The notes under the pieces: generated by a model | Told to the model about the DNA's origin: nothing | Databases searched by the model: none | The model's input: only the letters and a program-made list of their open reading frames with translations | Part shown: piece after piece, positions 6,801-14,347 of the stretch | Layout: every line of letters begins with the position of its first letter | Numbering within the stretch: position 1 is the stretch's first letter | Source of the DNA: Cyanobacteriota bacterium | Lineage (GTDB): Bacteria > Cyanobacteriota > Cyanobacteriia > PCC-6307 > Cyanobiaceae | Length of the DNA stretch: 17,271 nt | NCBI GenBank assembly: GCA_947463165.1 | Contig: CANHSW010000012.1 | Coordinates: forward strand, 1-17,271 | Direction of reading: 5' to 3' | Made by a program: the position numbers and the translations under genes

Positions 6801-7055
6801 TTAAATATTTAGGGCGGTCATGGCTGTTTCTAAGTCTTCCTGTAGCCAGCCCTCCAGTTGAGACTGCAACTGTTCCTTGTCGGTGCCAAGGCTTTGGGCA
6901 TGTAGCAATGCCATCGCAGCCTGCTGTTGGCGATCGCTTTCAGAGGCGGCATCGCCAGCGCCAGTCACCAAAGCCCGGGCATAGCGAATCCAGTGCTCGG
7001 GATTTTCGCTAGCTGGATCGTGCAGTTGCCATACCTGCTGCCAGTTTTCGCTCAT
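6801..7055 (-). CDS. hypothetical protein, 84 aa
   Basis: Not recognised. The small soluble, acidic, helix-prone protein runs from MSENWQQVWQLHD to LETAMTALNI with no membrane segment or metal-binding motif. It is rich in Gln, Glu, Ala and Trp; the middle (LVTGAGDAASESDRQQQAAMALLHAQ) suggests helix-turn-helix packing of the TPR or helical-bundle kind, but no repeat is clear. The start at 7055 was chosen because its ATG overlaps the stop of the upstream 81-aa gene as ATGA, a typical translational coupling arrangement; the longer frame to 7139 would lie inside that gene. The tight coupling suggests the two small proteins are made in similar amounts and may work together. Confidence 0.75.
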   Translation of the reverse strand: MSENWQQVWQLHDPASENPEHWIRYARALVTGAGDAASESDRQQQAAMALLHAQSLGTDKEQLQSQLEGWLQEDLETAMTALNI

Positions 7056-7297
7056 GGCTTCCTGCCGTCTGAATGTTTCATCCAGCGTCCCATGCCATAG
7101 CCCACCAGCGCACCCACCACGCCACCTTGGAGCTGCCAAAGTTGTTTGCGATACCGCCAGGGCACCCCACCCAGCTGCAAACCAACCAGCAGGGCCACCA
7201 CCAGCAGCACTGTCAGCCCACCGCCTTCAATCCAGCCGAGGGGTCCGCCGGGGCTGTCGCCCTTGGCAGATATGGGATCTGACGACTGACGACTCAT
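7052..7297 (-). CDS. hypothetical small membrane protein, 81 aa
   Basis: Not recognised. The N-terminal ~22 residues are polar (MSRQSSDPISAKGD...). A hydrophobic segment follows (GLTVLLVVALLVGLQLGGV, about 27-45), then a basic stretch (WRYRKQLWQLQ), then a glycine-rich second hydrophobic segment (GGVVGALVGYGMGRWM, about 58-73). It is probably an inner or thylakoid membrane protein with two helices, the second with a small-residue packing face. It begins 45 bp after the glycosyltransferase stop and overlaps the 84-aa gene by 4 bp (ATGA), so the three are probably one transcript. Confidence is fair that the gene is real; the function is unknown. Confidence 0.75.
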   Translation of the reverse strand: MSRQSSDPISAKGDSPGGPLGWIEGGGLTVLLVVALLVGLQLGGVPWRYRKQLWQLQGGVVGALVGYGMGRWMKHSDGRKP

Positions 7298-7342
7298 CGG
7301 CTGCGGCAGGTAGATGTTTCCATCTTGAGCCCTTGGAGAGGC

Positions 7343-8425
7343 TCAAGGCCAACCGGCCAGGCGCCGCAACATCCAGGCGCCGCTGGGATCGGAGCGCAGA
7401 CGCCGATGACTGAGAAACCAGAGGCGATTTAGGGAGAAGCTGCGGCGGTTGCAAGCCGCCAGCTGGGGGTCGCTGGCGATGGTGGCACTGCCTTCGGGAT
7501 TGCAGGCCGCCATGGCGGCGGCCAGGTCGTCATGGGCGGGGGTTTCCAGTTGGGGATAGCGGCGCATGCGCTCCCGGTAGTCGGTGTCCTCCAGGTAGGC
7601 GGGATAGAAGGTTTCATCAAATAGACCCACCAGATTCCAGGCGAGGCTGGTAATAAAAAATGCGGAGAAGGCGGAGTCAAAGGGTAGTAGCGGCAACCAC
7701 TGGGGCCGCTGACTATCAAGCCGAGCCAATGCCTCTGCCAAAACCCCTGGAGCAAAACGGATGTCGTTGTTCACCACCAGGGCATGGGGCACCTCTGGAA
7801 AGGCCCGCAAAATGGCATTCCAACTGGCGGCTACGCCGAGATTGCGAAACGGCCGGCACACCCGCACCCGGGCGATCTTGGGGTGACCAATGGTTTCCAG
7901 GCGCTCCAACAGCGCCGCCACCGGCTGGGCACCGCCACTGTTGTCCACCACCGCCAAGGTATCCACCTCACAATCGAGGCTGTCCAGTAGCCGCTCCAAT
8001 AGGTCGGGTCGGTTGAGGATCGGCACCCCGAGCAGGGGCAGCCGCTGGGCGGGCCAGGGGTCGGGCCGCAGCCGCTCCAAGCCACGCCAGAGCAACTCCA
8101 GTAGCCACTGATCTCCTGTGCGCTCCACCACGTCGGCAACGAGCTTCCACAGGGCTGGGTCGTCCCATACCCCCCCTATCTCGGCCTGTTGCTGCGCCGG
8201 CAAGCTGGTCAGCTGCTGTAACCAGTCATGCAAAACGCTGCGGGCGGCTTGTAGCTCGCCCAGGGCCAGCAGCGAGTCGATCTCAGCCTGCCGCTGATCG
8301 GGCTGGGGCGGGGCCGTTTCCAGCACGATCCGCCCCAACTCACCGCCCTGCTCGCGCCAGCGCTGGATGGCCATCACCAGGGGACTGGTGGCTTGCGGAG
8401 CGGGGCTAGGGGTTGGACCGGTCAT
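7343..8425 (-). CDS. GT2-like (GT-A) glycosyltransferase
   Basis: The 360-residue protein has a GT-A fold catalytic part from about residue 129: LLGVPILNRPDLLERLLDS, VVDNSGG (159-165), FRNLGVAASWN (193-203), VVNND (217-221) in the position of the metal-binding DxD, and GLFDETFYPAYLEDTDYRERM (267-287) typical of family 2. It probably transfers a sugar to a surface glycan; donor and acceptor cannot be told. The first ~128 residues are a separate helical segment (RWREQGGELGR, then LLALGELQAARSVLHDWLQQL) of unknown role. The start at 8425 (MTGPTPSP) is preferred over the longer frame to 8518; its binding site is weak. It leads an apparent transcript with the 81-aa and 84-aa genes and diverges from the DUF6165 gene. 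Confidence 0.82.
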   Translation of the reverse strand: MTGPTPSPAPQATSPLVMAIQRWREQGGELGRIVLETAPPQPDQRQAEIDSLLALGELQAARSVLHDWLQQLTSLPAQQQAEIGGVWDDPALWKLVADVVERTGDQWLLELLWRGLERLRPDPWPAQRLPLLGVPILNRPDLLERLLDSLDCEVDTLAVVDNSGGAQPVAALLERLETIGHPKIARVRVCRPFRNLGVAASWNAILRAFPEVPHALVVNNDIRFAPGVLAEALARLDSQRPQWLPLLPFDSAFSAFFITSLAWNLVGLFDETFYPAYLEDTDYRERMRRYPQLETPAHDDLAAAMAACNPEGSATIASDPQLAACNRRSFSLNRLWFLSHRRLRSDPSGAWMLRRLAGWP

Positions 8426-8571
8426 GGCCGATATTCTGCGCCAAACTGCCCCATCCCCTGGCGACCCTGGCGAGCAAGAGCGATTCGCCAGCTGTGTGCC
8501 GGGAAACACGAGCAGCAAATAAAAATCACGCCTGCGGTTAAGATTATGAAATTGACGCAGAGAGCTTAGCC

Positions 8572-8970
8572 ATGCGAATCATGGCCCCTATCTCGGCCGG
8601 GGAACTGGTGGATAAGATTACAATTTTAACCATTAAATCCCGGCGGCTGGTCGGCCAGGCTCAAGATAATGCCTGGCACGAGCTTGGCGAGCTGAAAGCC
8701 CTGGCGATGTCCCTCAATATCTCCCTGTCAGACAATAGCTATCAGCAGCTTCTGGCCGTAAATTCCATGCTGTGGGAGATAGAAGACGAAATTAGGAGCC
8801 ATGAGAGCAGGGGCCTCTTTGGCGAAAGTTTTGTCCAGCTCGCCCGATCTGTCTACACAAATAACGACAGGAGGGCCGCTATAAAACGAGCCATAAATCT
8901 TTCCTGTGGCTCGGAAATCATCGAAGAAAAGCTTTATACGTCCTACGGCCTTGATGCTGCTGCCTCTTGA
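8572..8970 (+). CDS. DUF6165 family protein
   Basis: The 132-residue cytosolic protein matches, from memory, the DUF6165 pattern: an N-terminal ISAGELVDKITILTIKSRR, a central VNSMLWEIEDEIRSHES, then FVQLARSVYTNNDRRAAIKRAIN and GSEIIEEKLY at the end. Its biochemical role is not known. Members often lie among lipopolysaccharide or surface-glycan genes, which fits the divergent glycosyltransferase next door. Its codons are visibly more AT-rich than those of the flanking genes, so it may be a more recent arrival. The upstream region has an AT-rich stretch (about 8516-8556) suitable for a promoter. Past the stop, CTTGATGCTGCTG is repeated at 16-bp spacing (8950 and 8966) with a third partial copy near 9043. 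Confidence 0.8.
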   Translation: MRIMAPISAGELVDKITILTIKSRRLVGQAQDNAWHELGELKALAMSLNISLSDNSYQQLLAVNSMLWEIEDEIRSHESRGLFGESFVQLARSVYTNNDRRAAIKRAINLSCGSEIIEEKLYTSYGLDAAAS

Positions 8971-9191
8971 TGCTGCTGGTCTTGATCCCGGTTGAAGCGC
9001 AGGAGTGATCGGCGGCAGGGGCAGGGTCGTGCTGCTGCTTGCCTTGATGCTGCGCAAGGGTGATTATGGGGGCATCAATTTTGTGGCTGCCGGCGGATTT
9101 TCGCCAGATTAGCCACTGGATTAGCTATTGGTTTGTCTGGCGGAGCAATCCCGATGTTCAGGGGCTGGCTGGCGCCGACGACCCTGGAGCC

Positions 9192-10331
9192 CTAGGAGTT
9201 AGCCGCCCCCTTGGCCGCTGCCGGCCGCTCCAGGCGCTGCAGCAACTGACCGATAAGCAGGGCGACGGCATCGCTGCCAATCGCGCCCTTGCCCGGATCG
9301 AGATCGCCCGGATCCACCGCCACCCAGCCAGTCGCTTCCGGCAGGCGCAGCTCAAAGTGCAGATGGGGGCCACTGCTCAGGCCCGTGCTGCCCACCCGGC
9401 CAATCACCTCCCCTTGGCGCACCTTTTGGCCGGCGGTTACATACAACTCGCTGAGGTGGCCGTAGAGGCTGCGGCGCCGGGGCCGCTCGTGTTCAATCTC
9501 GATGGCTAGGCCATAGCCACCGGCCAGGCCGCTGCTCAACACCCTTCCCGCCAGGGCCGCCACCACCGGCGTGCCTTCTGGGGCGGCCAAGTCGCGACCG
9601 CTGTGCATCAACCAGTCGCCCAATAGGGGATGTAACCGATAGCCAAAGCTACTGCTAACTACCGCCTCACCAATTAGAGGAAATAGCAGGCTGCGGTTGC
9701 CATTGCCAATGATCGGGGCCGGCCGCGGCGTTACCGAGAAGACATCGGCGAGGCGAAAGCTGCCGCCAGAACCGGCCAACAGGGCGCTCACCGGCACCGT
9801 TAGCGGCGGCAGGGGGCGGCCGTCGGCGCCGAGGCGCTCACCGCCGGCGATGTCGCCGTCAGCGCTGCCGTTGGCATTGACACCGCCGCCACCCTTCCGG
9901 CCGTGCCAGCGCAGTACCAGGCCGGTGCGGCACTCCTGAGCCGATAGGGCCCCGCTCCGACAGGCCTGCTGTTGTTTCGTGAGGTCGAATGGCAGCGGTG
10001 CCGAGCCGTTGCGTAGTTGGGCCCGCTCCGCCGGACTGACGACGCCATCGCGCACCAGCGCATCGAGGGAAGCCTCAAAGCGCGCCGGTGGCTGGGGCTT
10101 CAGCGCCGCCGCATCCGGCCGTTGGGGCTGGGGCATGGCCCCGCCCCCCTTCAGCTCGGCAGGCGGTACCAGGGGGGGCCGGGCGGGGGGCAATTCAGCG
10201 GGAGTGGTCTGGGCGGCGGCAAGACCCCAGGCCCATAGGGGGCCCATGGCCAATAACGCCCTGCCCAGGGCCCGAAACCGGCCCGATGGCGGCCTGCGGT
10301 GCCTAGCCGGGGAGACGGGGGTGGAAGCCAT
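9192..10331 (-). CDS. M23 family metallopeptidase (peptidoglycan endopeptidase-like)
   Basis: The 379-residue exported protein has a basic N-terminus, a hydrophobic segment (about 20-40) ending in AAAQ that looks like a signal peptide, then a Pro-rich linker (43-83). A middle region has two cysteines (124, 134). The M23/LytM domain (about 215-345) shows the full set of residues: His243 and Asp247 in HSGRD, His292 in YGHL, and His323/His325 in HLHFE, so zinc-dependent hydrolase activity is likely, probably cleaving peptidoglycan cross-links. It could instead act as an activator, but the intact ligands argue against that. It is the last gene of the minus-strand cluster, 9 bp after birA. The C-terminal ~35 residues are Leu/Ala-rich and unassigned. 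Confidence 0.92.
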   Translation of the reverse strand: MASTPVSPARHRRPPSGRFRALGRALLAMGPLWAWGLAAAQTTPAELPPARPPLVPPAELKGGGAMPQPQRPDAAALKPQPPARFEASLDALVRDGVVSPAERAQLRNGSAPLPFDLTKQQQACRSGALSAQECRTGLVLRWHGRKGGGGVNANGSADGDIAGGERLGADGRPLPPLTVPVSALLAGSGGSFRLADVFSVTPRPAPIIGNGNRSLLFPLIGEAVVSSSFGYRLHPLLGDWLMHSGRDLAAPEGTPVVAALAGRVLSSGLAGGYGLAIEIEHERPRRRSLYGHLSELYVTAGQKVRQGEVIGRVGSTGLSSGPHLHFELRLPEATGWVAVDPGDLDPGKGAIGSDAVALLIGQLLQRLERPAAAKGAANS

Positions 10332-10340
10332 GGCTGGATC

Positions 10341-11075
10341 CTAGAAATCCCGTCGCAGCAGCACCTGCTCCCCCTGGCAGCGCAAGCGCAGGGCCCCATC
10401 GCGCTCCAAACCGAGTACTTGCCACTGGCGGCCGGCATGGAAGACGCCCGAGAGGGGGCGCCACAGCCGCTGCTCGGCCCTCAGGCGCACCAGCTCTGCA
10501 TCGCCGGCCATGCGGATCGCCCGCTCCAGGGCCCGCAAGGCGAGCTTCTCCAACCGGGCCGGGGTGGCCTGGGGATGGAAGCCGCGGCCGGCCAGGGCCT
10601 CCGCCAGGGAAATCGCCCCCGCCGGCACCCGGTTGATGCCATTGATCCCCAGTCCCAAACGGGCCCAGAGCAGCCGTGAGCCCCGCCAGCGCAGGCGAGG
10701 CAGCAGGCCGGCCAACTTGCGCTCCCGCACCAGCAGGTCGTTGGGCCATTTGATCGCCACCGGCACCCCCAGCTCGCCAATCTCCTCAGCCAGGGCCAGG
10801 GCCAGGGCCAGCGGCAGGGCCGCCCCCTGCTCCAACGGCTGGGGCCAGGGAAACAGGGCACTCAGCCACAGGCCGCCTGGCGGGGAGATCCATGGCCTGC
10901 CCTGCTGGCCCTGGCCGTAGCGCTGGCGCCGGGCGATCACCAGTCGCCGCTGGTCGCTGGGCTGGGGCGGCGCCAGGGCCAACCAGCGCTCGAGCTCCCG
11001 CTCGGTGCTGGCACAGACCGGCAGCCGCCGTATCCGCCAACCACTGGGCCGCTCCGCCCTGGCTGGGGCCGGCAT
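10341..11075 (-). CDS. birA: biotin--[acetyl-CoA-carboxylase] ligase
   Basis: Attaches biotin to the carrier protein of acetyl-CoA carboxylase via biotinyl-AMP. The 244-residue protein has the catalytic domain only: ASTERELERW near the start, a variant of the GRGRxGRxW biotin/ATP loop (YGQGQQGRPWISPPGGLW), KWPNDLL with the conserved lysine, and a GLGINGIN strand. There is no N-terminal helix-turn-helix, so it is a class I enzyme that does not act as a repressor. The biotin loop departs from the usual GRGR, reading GQGQ, which may loosen intermediate binding (inference). The ATG at 11075 shares a base with the aminotransferase stop (TGATG), so translation is probably coupled. Confidence 0.92.
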   Translation of the reverse strand: MPAPARAERPSGWRIRRLPVCASTERELERWLALAPPQPSDQRRLVIARRQRYGQGQQGRPWISPPGGLWLSALFPWPQPLEQGAALPLALALALAEEIGELGVPVAIKWPNDLLVRERKLAGLLPRLRWRGSRLLWARLGLGINGINRVPAGAISLAEALAGRGFHPQATPARLEKLALRALERAIRMAGDAELVRLRAEQRLWRPLSGVFHAGRQWQVLGLERDGALRLRCQGEQVLLRRDF

Positions 11076-12304
11076 CAAAGGCTCGACAGCCAGCGCCCGA
11101 TCCGCTCCACCCCCGCCTCCAGCTGTTCGCTCGGATGCACCATGGCCAGCCGCAGCCAGCCCTCACCGCCTGGGCCAAAGCCATTGCCGGGGGTTAGCGC
11201 CACCCCGGTGGCGGCCAACAGCTCGGCGCAGCAGGTTTCTGAATCCCAGCCCCGGCGCCTTGCCGGCGGCGGCAGCTCCAGCCACAGATAAAGGGCCATC
11301 GAAGGTTGCTGAACCGGCCAGCCCACGGCCCCCAGGGCAGTGAGCATTCGGTCTCGCCGCTGGCGATACACATCCCTGAGCTGGGCTGGCCACTGGGGCG
11401 CCTGCTCCAGGGCGGCAATCGCCCCGGCCTGGAGTGCCAGGGACTGGTTGAAATCCACCACCGCCTTGAGCTGCTGCAAGCCTTTGATCAAATCCGCCGC
11501 ACCGATGGCAAAGGCCAGCCGGTAGCCCCCCAGGCACCAACTCTTGGAAAAGGAAAAGAACTCGATGCCGCATTCACGCCAGGCGGGATTGCGCAGCAAG
11601 GCCGGTGCCTCCCCCTCCAGGGCCAGATCCACGTAGGGGTTGTCGTGGGCGATCACGATGTCGTGCCGCAGGGCCAGAGCCACCGCTTCGTCGAGCCAGG
11701 CCTGCTCGCCGGTGGTGGCGGTGGGGTTGTGGGGGAAGCCCAGCACCATCAGCTTGAGGCGATCCCAGGTGGCCGCATCGATGGCATCGAAATCAGGCCG
11801 CCAGCCGGCCCCCGAATCGAGGGGCAACAACACCGGCTCGGCCGATGCCAATTTCAGTCCACCCAGGTGGGATGGGTAGTGGGGATCGAGCAGCAGGGCC
11901 GCATCGCCGGGGTCCAGCACGGCCAGGGGCAGATGGGCAGTGCCCTCCTGGCTGCCCACCAGCAACAGCACCTCCCGCTCGGGATCCACCTCAACGCCAA
12001 AGCGTCGCTGGGCCCAGGCGGCCACCGCTTGCCGGAAGGGGTCAGTGGCGGCATGCAGGCAGTAGGCGGCGCTCTCTGGCGCCGCTAATTGGCTCCGGAT
12101 CGCCTCAATGGCCGCCGCTGGCGGCAGCAGATCGGTGGACCCCAAGGAGAGATCGAGCAGCTGGGGCAGGCTGCTGCCGGCGGAGCTGGCCGCCAAGCGG
12201 TAGCTCTGCTTGCGCTGGTCGTTGCGGGCGAATACGCCACTGCCCAGTTGGCTCACCCGCCGGGACAGCCGACTGAGCCGGCCAGGGAACTCAGAGGTGG
12301 GCAT
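11075..12304 (-). CDS. class I/II PLP-dependent aminotransferase
   Basis: The 409-residue protein is a fold-type I aminotransferase: SQEGTAHLPLAVLDPGD (118-134), GFPHNPTATTG (189-199) with the Asn that contacts PLP, HDNPYVDL (220-227) with the Asp/Tyr pair, and FSKSWCLGGYR (252-262) with Lys254 as the Schiff-base lysine. The C-terminal WLRLAMVHP holds the probable carboxylate-binding Arg. The closest groups by feel are LL-diaminopimelate- and alanine/aspartate-type aminotransferases; the substrate cannot be fixed from sequence. The start at 12304 overlaps the trx stop by 14 bp; an earlier ATG at 12346 lies deeper inside trx. It is followed immediately by birA (TGATG). Confidence 0.88.
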   Translation of the reverse strand: MPTSEFPGRLSRLSRRVSQLGSGVFARNDQRKQSYRLAASSAGSSLPQLLDLSLGSTDLLPPAAAIEAIRSQLAAPESAAYCLHAATDPFRQAVAAWAQRRFGVEVDPEREVLLLVGSQEGTAHLPLAVLDPGDAALLLDPHYPSHLGGLKLASAEPVLLPLDSGAGWRPDFDAIDAATWDRLKLMVLGFPHNPTATTGEQAWLDEAVALALRHDIVIAHDNPYVDLALEGEAPALLRNPAWRECGIEFFSFSKSWCLGGYRLAFAIGAADLIKGLQQLKAVVDFNQSLALQAGAIAALEQAPQWPAQLRDVYRQRRDRMLTALGAVGWPVQQPSMALYLWLELPPPARRRGWDSETCCAELLAATGVALTPGNGFGPGGEGWLRLAMVHPSEQLEAGVERIGRWLSSL

Positions 12305-12611
12305 CCAGGAGGGCGACGAGCTGATCTTTAGCCATGGCGCCCTCATGGCGCACCAACTCCTGGCCGTCCTTGAACAGGATCAAGGTGGGCAGCCCCTGAA
12401 TGTTGAGAGCATCGCGGCTAATTGGATTGGCATCGGCCTCCAACTTGCCCACCTTGAGTCGATCGGCATATTCCGTCTGGGCCCAGTCCATCAGGGGGGC
12501 CACCAGGCGACAGGGACCGCACCAGGGGGCCCAGACATCCACCAGCACCAAACCCGCAGCCGCTTTCACCTCTGCTGGGAAGTTGGCGTCAGTGAACTCG
12601 GCTACGGCCAC
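12291..12611 (-). CDS. thioredoxin
   Basis: The 106-residue cytosolic protein-disulfide reductase has WAPWCGPC (27-34) with the redox pair Cys31/Cys34, buried Asp25, and the cis-proline loop GLPTLILF (73-80, Pro75). Length and motifs are those of a normal single-domain thioredoxin. The replacement of the usual DEIA-like segment after the active site by PLMDWAQTEY suggests it is not the main m-type but a cyanobacterial variant (x- or B-type); this is a guess. It sits between vipp1 (88-bp gap) and the aminotransferase, which it overlaps. Confidence 0.93.
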   Translation of the reverse strand: MAVAEFTDANFPAEVKAAAGLVLVDVWAPWCGPCRLVAPLMDWAQTEYADRLKVGKLEADANPISRDALNIQGLPTLILFKDGQELVRHEGAMAKDQLVALLDAHL

Positions 12612-12663
12612 AGGGGCGCCCTCTCAATGGCTGATTTTGGCAATAATCGTACGTAACTGATGC

Positions 12664-12705
12664 CTCTGACCGCCATGACCGCCATGACCGCCATGGTGGT
12701 CAGAG
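12664..12705. repeat. 9-bp triple repeat forming an inverted repeat at the vipp1 3' end
   Basis: GACCGCCAT occurs three times in a row (12668-12676, 12677-12685, 12686-12694). The outer part is also an inverted repeat: CTCTGACCGCCAT (12664-12676) pairs with ATGGTGGTCAGAG (12693-12705), 12 of 13 positions complementary, with a 16-nt loop. It includes the vipp1 stop codon. No T-tract follows in either direction, so it is not a standard terminator; it may tune expression between vipp1 and trx. Confidence 0.75.
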
Positions 12706-13476
12706 CTTGTCGATCGAGCGCTTGAGGGCTTCTAGTTCAGGGTCTACCTCCACCACCTTCACCGGCTCCAATTCACCTAGCCGCTTGGTATCGGCCGGCA
12801 GAGCGGCCGGTGCCGGGGCCCCGGATATGCGCTGTTTGAGGGCGGCGAGCTCGTCGGCCACGTCGTTGCCGCCCTCCAGGGCCGCGAACTGGCTTTCCAG
12901 ATCGGCGCCGGCAATCTCGGCCGCGGCCTGGCTGCGGGCCTCCAGGTTCTGCACCTTCTCCTCCATCCGCTCGAAGGCGGCCATCGAGGTGTTGGTGCCC
13001 AGGTTGCCCACGGCACTCTGGAGCTGCACCTGGGCCTGGGCGGCCTGGGCCCGGGCCTTGAGCATGTCCTTTTTGGTCTTGGCCTCGGCGATCTTGGCCT
13101 CCAAACTCACCAGGCTCTTTTTGAGCATCTCCACCTGGCTCGCCTGGCTCTGCAGCTGGGTATTCAGGGCCGTGGCGGTTTCTTGATAGGTCTTGCGGCG
13201 GGAGAGGGCCTCGCGGGCCAGGTCTTCCTCCTGCTTGCGCATTGCCAGCTCGGCGCGCTCGTACCAGGTGGTCGCCTGGGCCTCGGCCTGTTCGGCCTGA
13301 TTCTGGATCCGCTTCTGGCTGGCGATCGCCGCGGCCACCGCCTGGCGCAGCTTCACCAGGTCGGCCTGCATGTCTTCCACCGACTGATCCAGGATCTTGG
13401 ACGGATCCTCCATGCCACCAATCACCGCATTGGCGTTGGCGCGTACCAGGCGGCTGATGCGATCGAAGAAGCCCAT
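12700..13476 (-). CDS. vipp1: PspA/IM30 family protein, Vipp1-like
   Basis: The 258-residue ESCRT-III-like membrane-remodelling protein is probably needed for thylakoid formation and membrane protection in cyanobacteria. It starts MGFFDRISRLVRANANAVIG, the amphipathic membrane-binding helix, followed by DPSKILDQSVEDMQADLVKLRQAVA, the most conserved stretch, and then long Ala/Gln/Glu/Lys-rich coiled-coil helices to about residue 190. It is longer than a typical PspA (~220) and ends in a linker plus a final helix (VDPELEALKRSIDKL); that extra helix is the feature that separates Vipp1 from PspA. An AGGG five bases before the ATG at 13476 may be the ribosome binding site. It is first of the minus-strand cluster. 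The choice of Vipp1 over a PspA paralogue rests on the C-terminal helix and the cyanobacterial setting. Confidence 0.9.
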   Translation of the reverse strand: MGFFDRISRLVRANANAVIGGMEDPSKILDQSVEDMQADLVKLRQAVAAAIASQKRIQNQAEQAEAQATTWYERAELAMRKQEEDLAREALSRRKTYQETATALNTQLQSQASQVEMLKKSLVSLEAKIAEAKTKKDMLKARAQAAQAQVQLQSAVGNLGTNTSMAAFERMEEKVQNLEARSQAAAEIAGADLESQFAALEGGNDVADELAALKQRISGAPAPAALPADTKRLGELEPVKVVEVDPELEALKRSIDKL

Positions 13477-13677
13477 GAATCCCTAATGGGGCGTGCTTAG
13501 AGGCTACTCAGAGACTTGCTTTAGCAGTGCTCTTAACAGAAAGTGCCGCGCGCAGCCCTGGTTTAACCAGCAATCCCAGCGCCAATCCCAGCGCCATGGC
13601 ATGGCCATGGGTCGCTCTATGGGCAGATATATGGGCAGCGCCCCTCGCGGCGCCGATCTGTGCATAGGGTTCTAGCC
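13477..13677. promoter_or_regulatory. divergent intergenic region between vipp1 and the DUF721 gene
   Basis: About 200 bp must hold the promoters of both divergent genes; no clear -10/-35 pair can be picked out. It contains AATCCCAGCGCC twice in tandem (13572-13583, 13584-13595), followed by CCATGGCATGGCCATGG, and ATGGGCAG twice (about 13619 and 13632). Confidence 0.5.
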
Positions 13678-14298
13678 ATGGGCTCCTTACAAGCCGATTT
13701 CCCCCAGGACCAAAACCGCCGCCAGCGCGGAACGGCCGGCGGTCGCCAAAGCACCAGTCGGCGGCAGGGAAATGTGAACGTGCTGGTGCCGGCGCCGCCA
13801 GCACCAGCTCAACAATTGGCCAGCTGTCTGGAGCAACTCCAGCAGCGGTGGCAGCGCCACGGCCACCTGGCGGCCCTGTGGCGGGCCTGGCCGAGGCTGG
13901 CCGGCCCCCAGTTGGCCCCCCATTGCCAGCCGTTGCGGCTGCAGGCGGGCCGGCTCACGGTGGGGGCCCAGCCGGGGCCCTGGCTGCAGGCCCTGCAATA
14001 CAACCGCCATCAACTGCTGGGGGCCCTGCGGGCCGCCGGTTTTGAGCTGCGCGAGATACGGGTGGAGCAGCATCATCCCAGTGGCCAGCCTCGGGCGGGA
14101 AGCCTGGAGGAGGCGGAGGTGTGGCGCCGCCATCCCAGTCGGGTGGATGTGTATGGCATGGCCTCCTGTCCCCAGTGCGCTTGCCCGGCCCCCAGCGGCG
14201 AGGTGCAGCTCTGGGGGCACTGCGGCTTTTGTCGGCGCCGGGCCCTGGCTCAGCGGCTGCCAGCGGCTGAAGGGCAGCTGCCAGAGGCTGGCCAGTAA
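13678..14298 (+). CDS. DUF721 (DciA-like) protein with C-terminal zinc ribbon
   Basis: The 206-residue protein has a disordered, Arg/Gln-rich N-terminus (1-45), a DUF721 domain (about 46-130: LASCLEQLQQRWQRHGHLAALWRAWPRLAGPQLAPHCQPLRLQAGRLTV split over one segment, then GPWLQALQYNRHQLL), and a C-terminal C164-x2-C167 ... C182-x2-C185 pair that looks like a zinc ribbon. DUF721 is the KH-like domain of DciA, which assists loading of the replicative helicase DnaB in many bacteria; whether this protein does so is inference. Helicase-binding parts of DciA vary between phyla. An in-frame GTG at 13660 is an alternative start; the ATG at 13678 is preferred. A 13-bp direct repeat (GCTGGCCAGTAAG) at the stop codon recurs 15 bp further on. 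Confidence 0.8.
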   Translation: MGSLQADFPQDQNRRQRGTAGGRQSTSRRQGNVNVLVPAPPAPAQQLASCLEQLQQRWQRHGHLAALWRAWPRLAGPQLAPHCQPLRLQAGRLTVGAQPGPWLQALQYNRHQLLGALRAAGFELREIRVEQHHPSGQPRAGSLEEAEVWRRHPSRVDVYGMASCPQCACPAPSGEVQLWGHCGFCRRRALAQRLPAAEGQLPEAGQ

Positions 14299-14347
14299 GA
14301 AGCTGGCCAGTAAGCAGAGGATCAGCTGGGGGCTTAAAAACTGAGGT

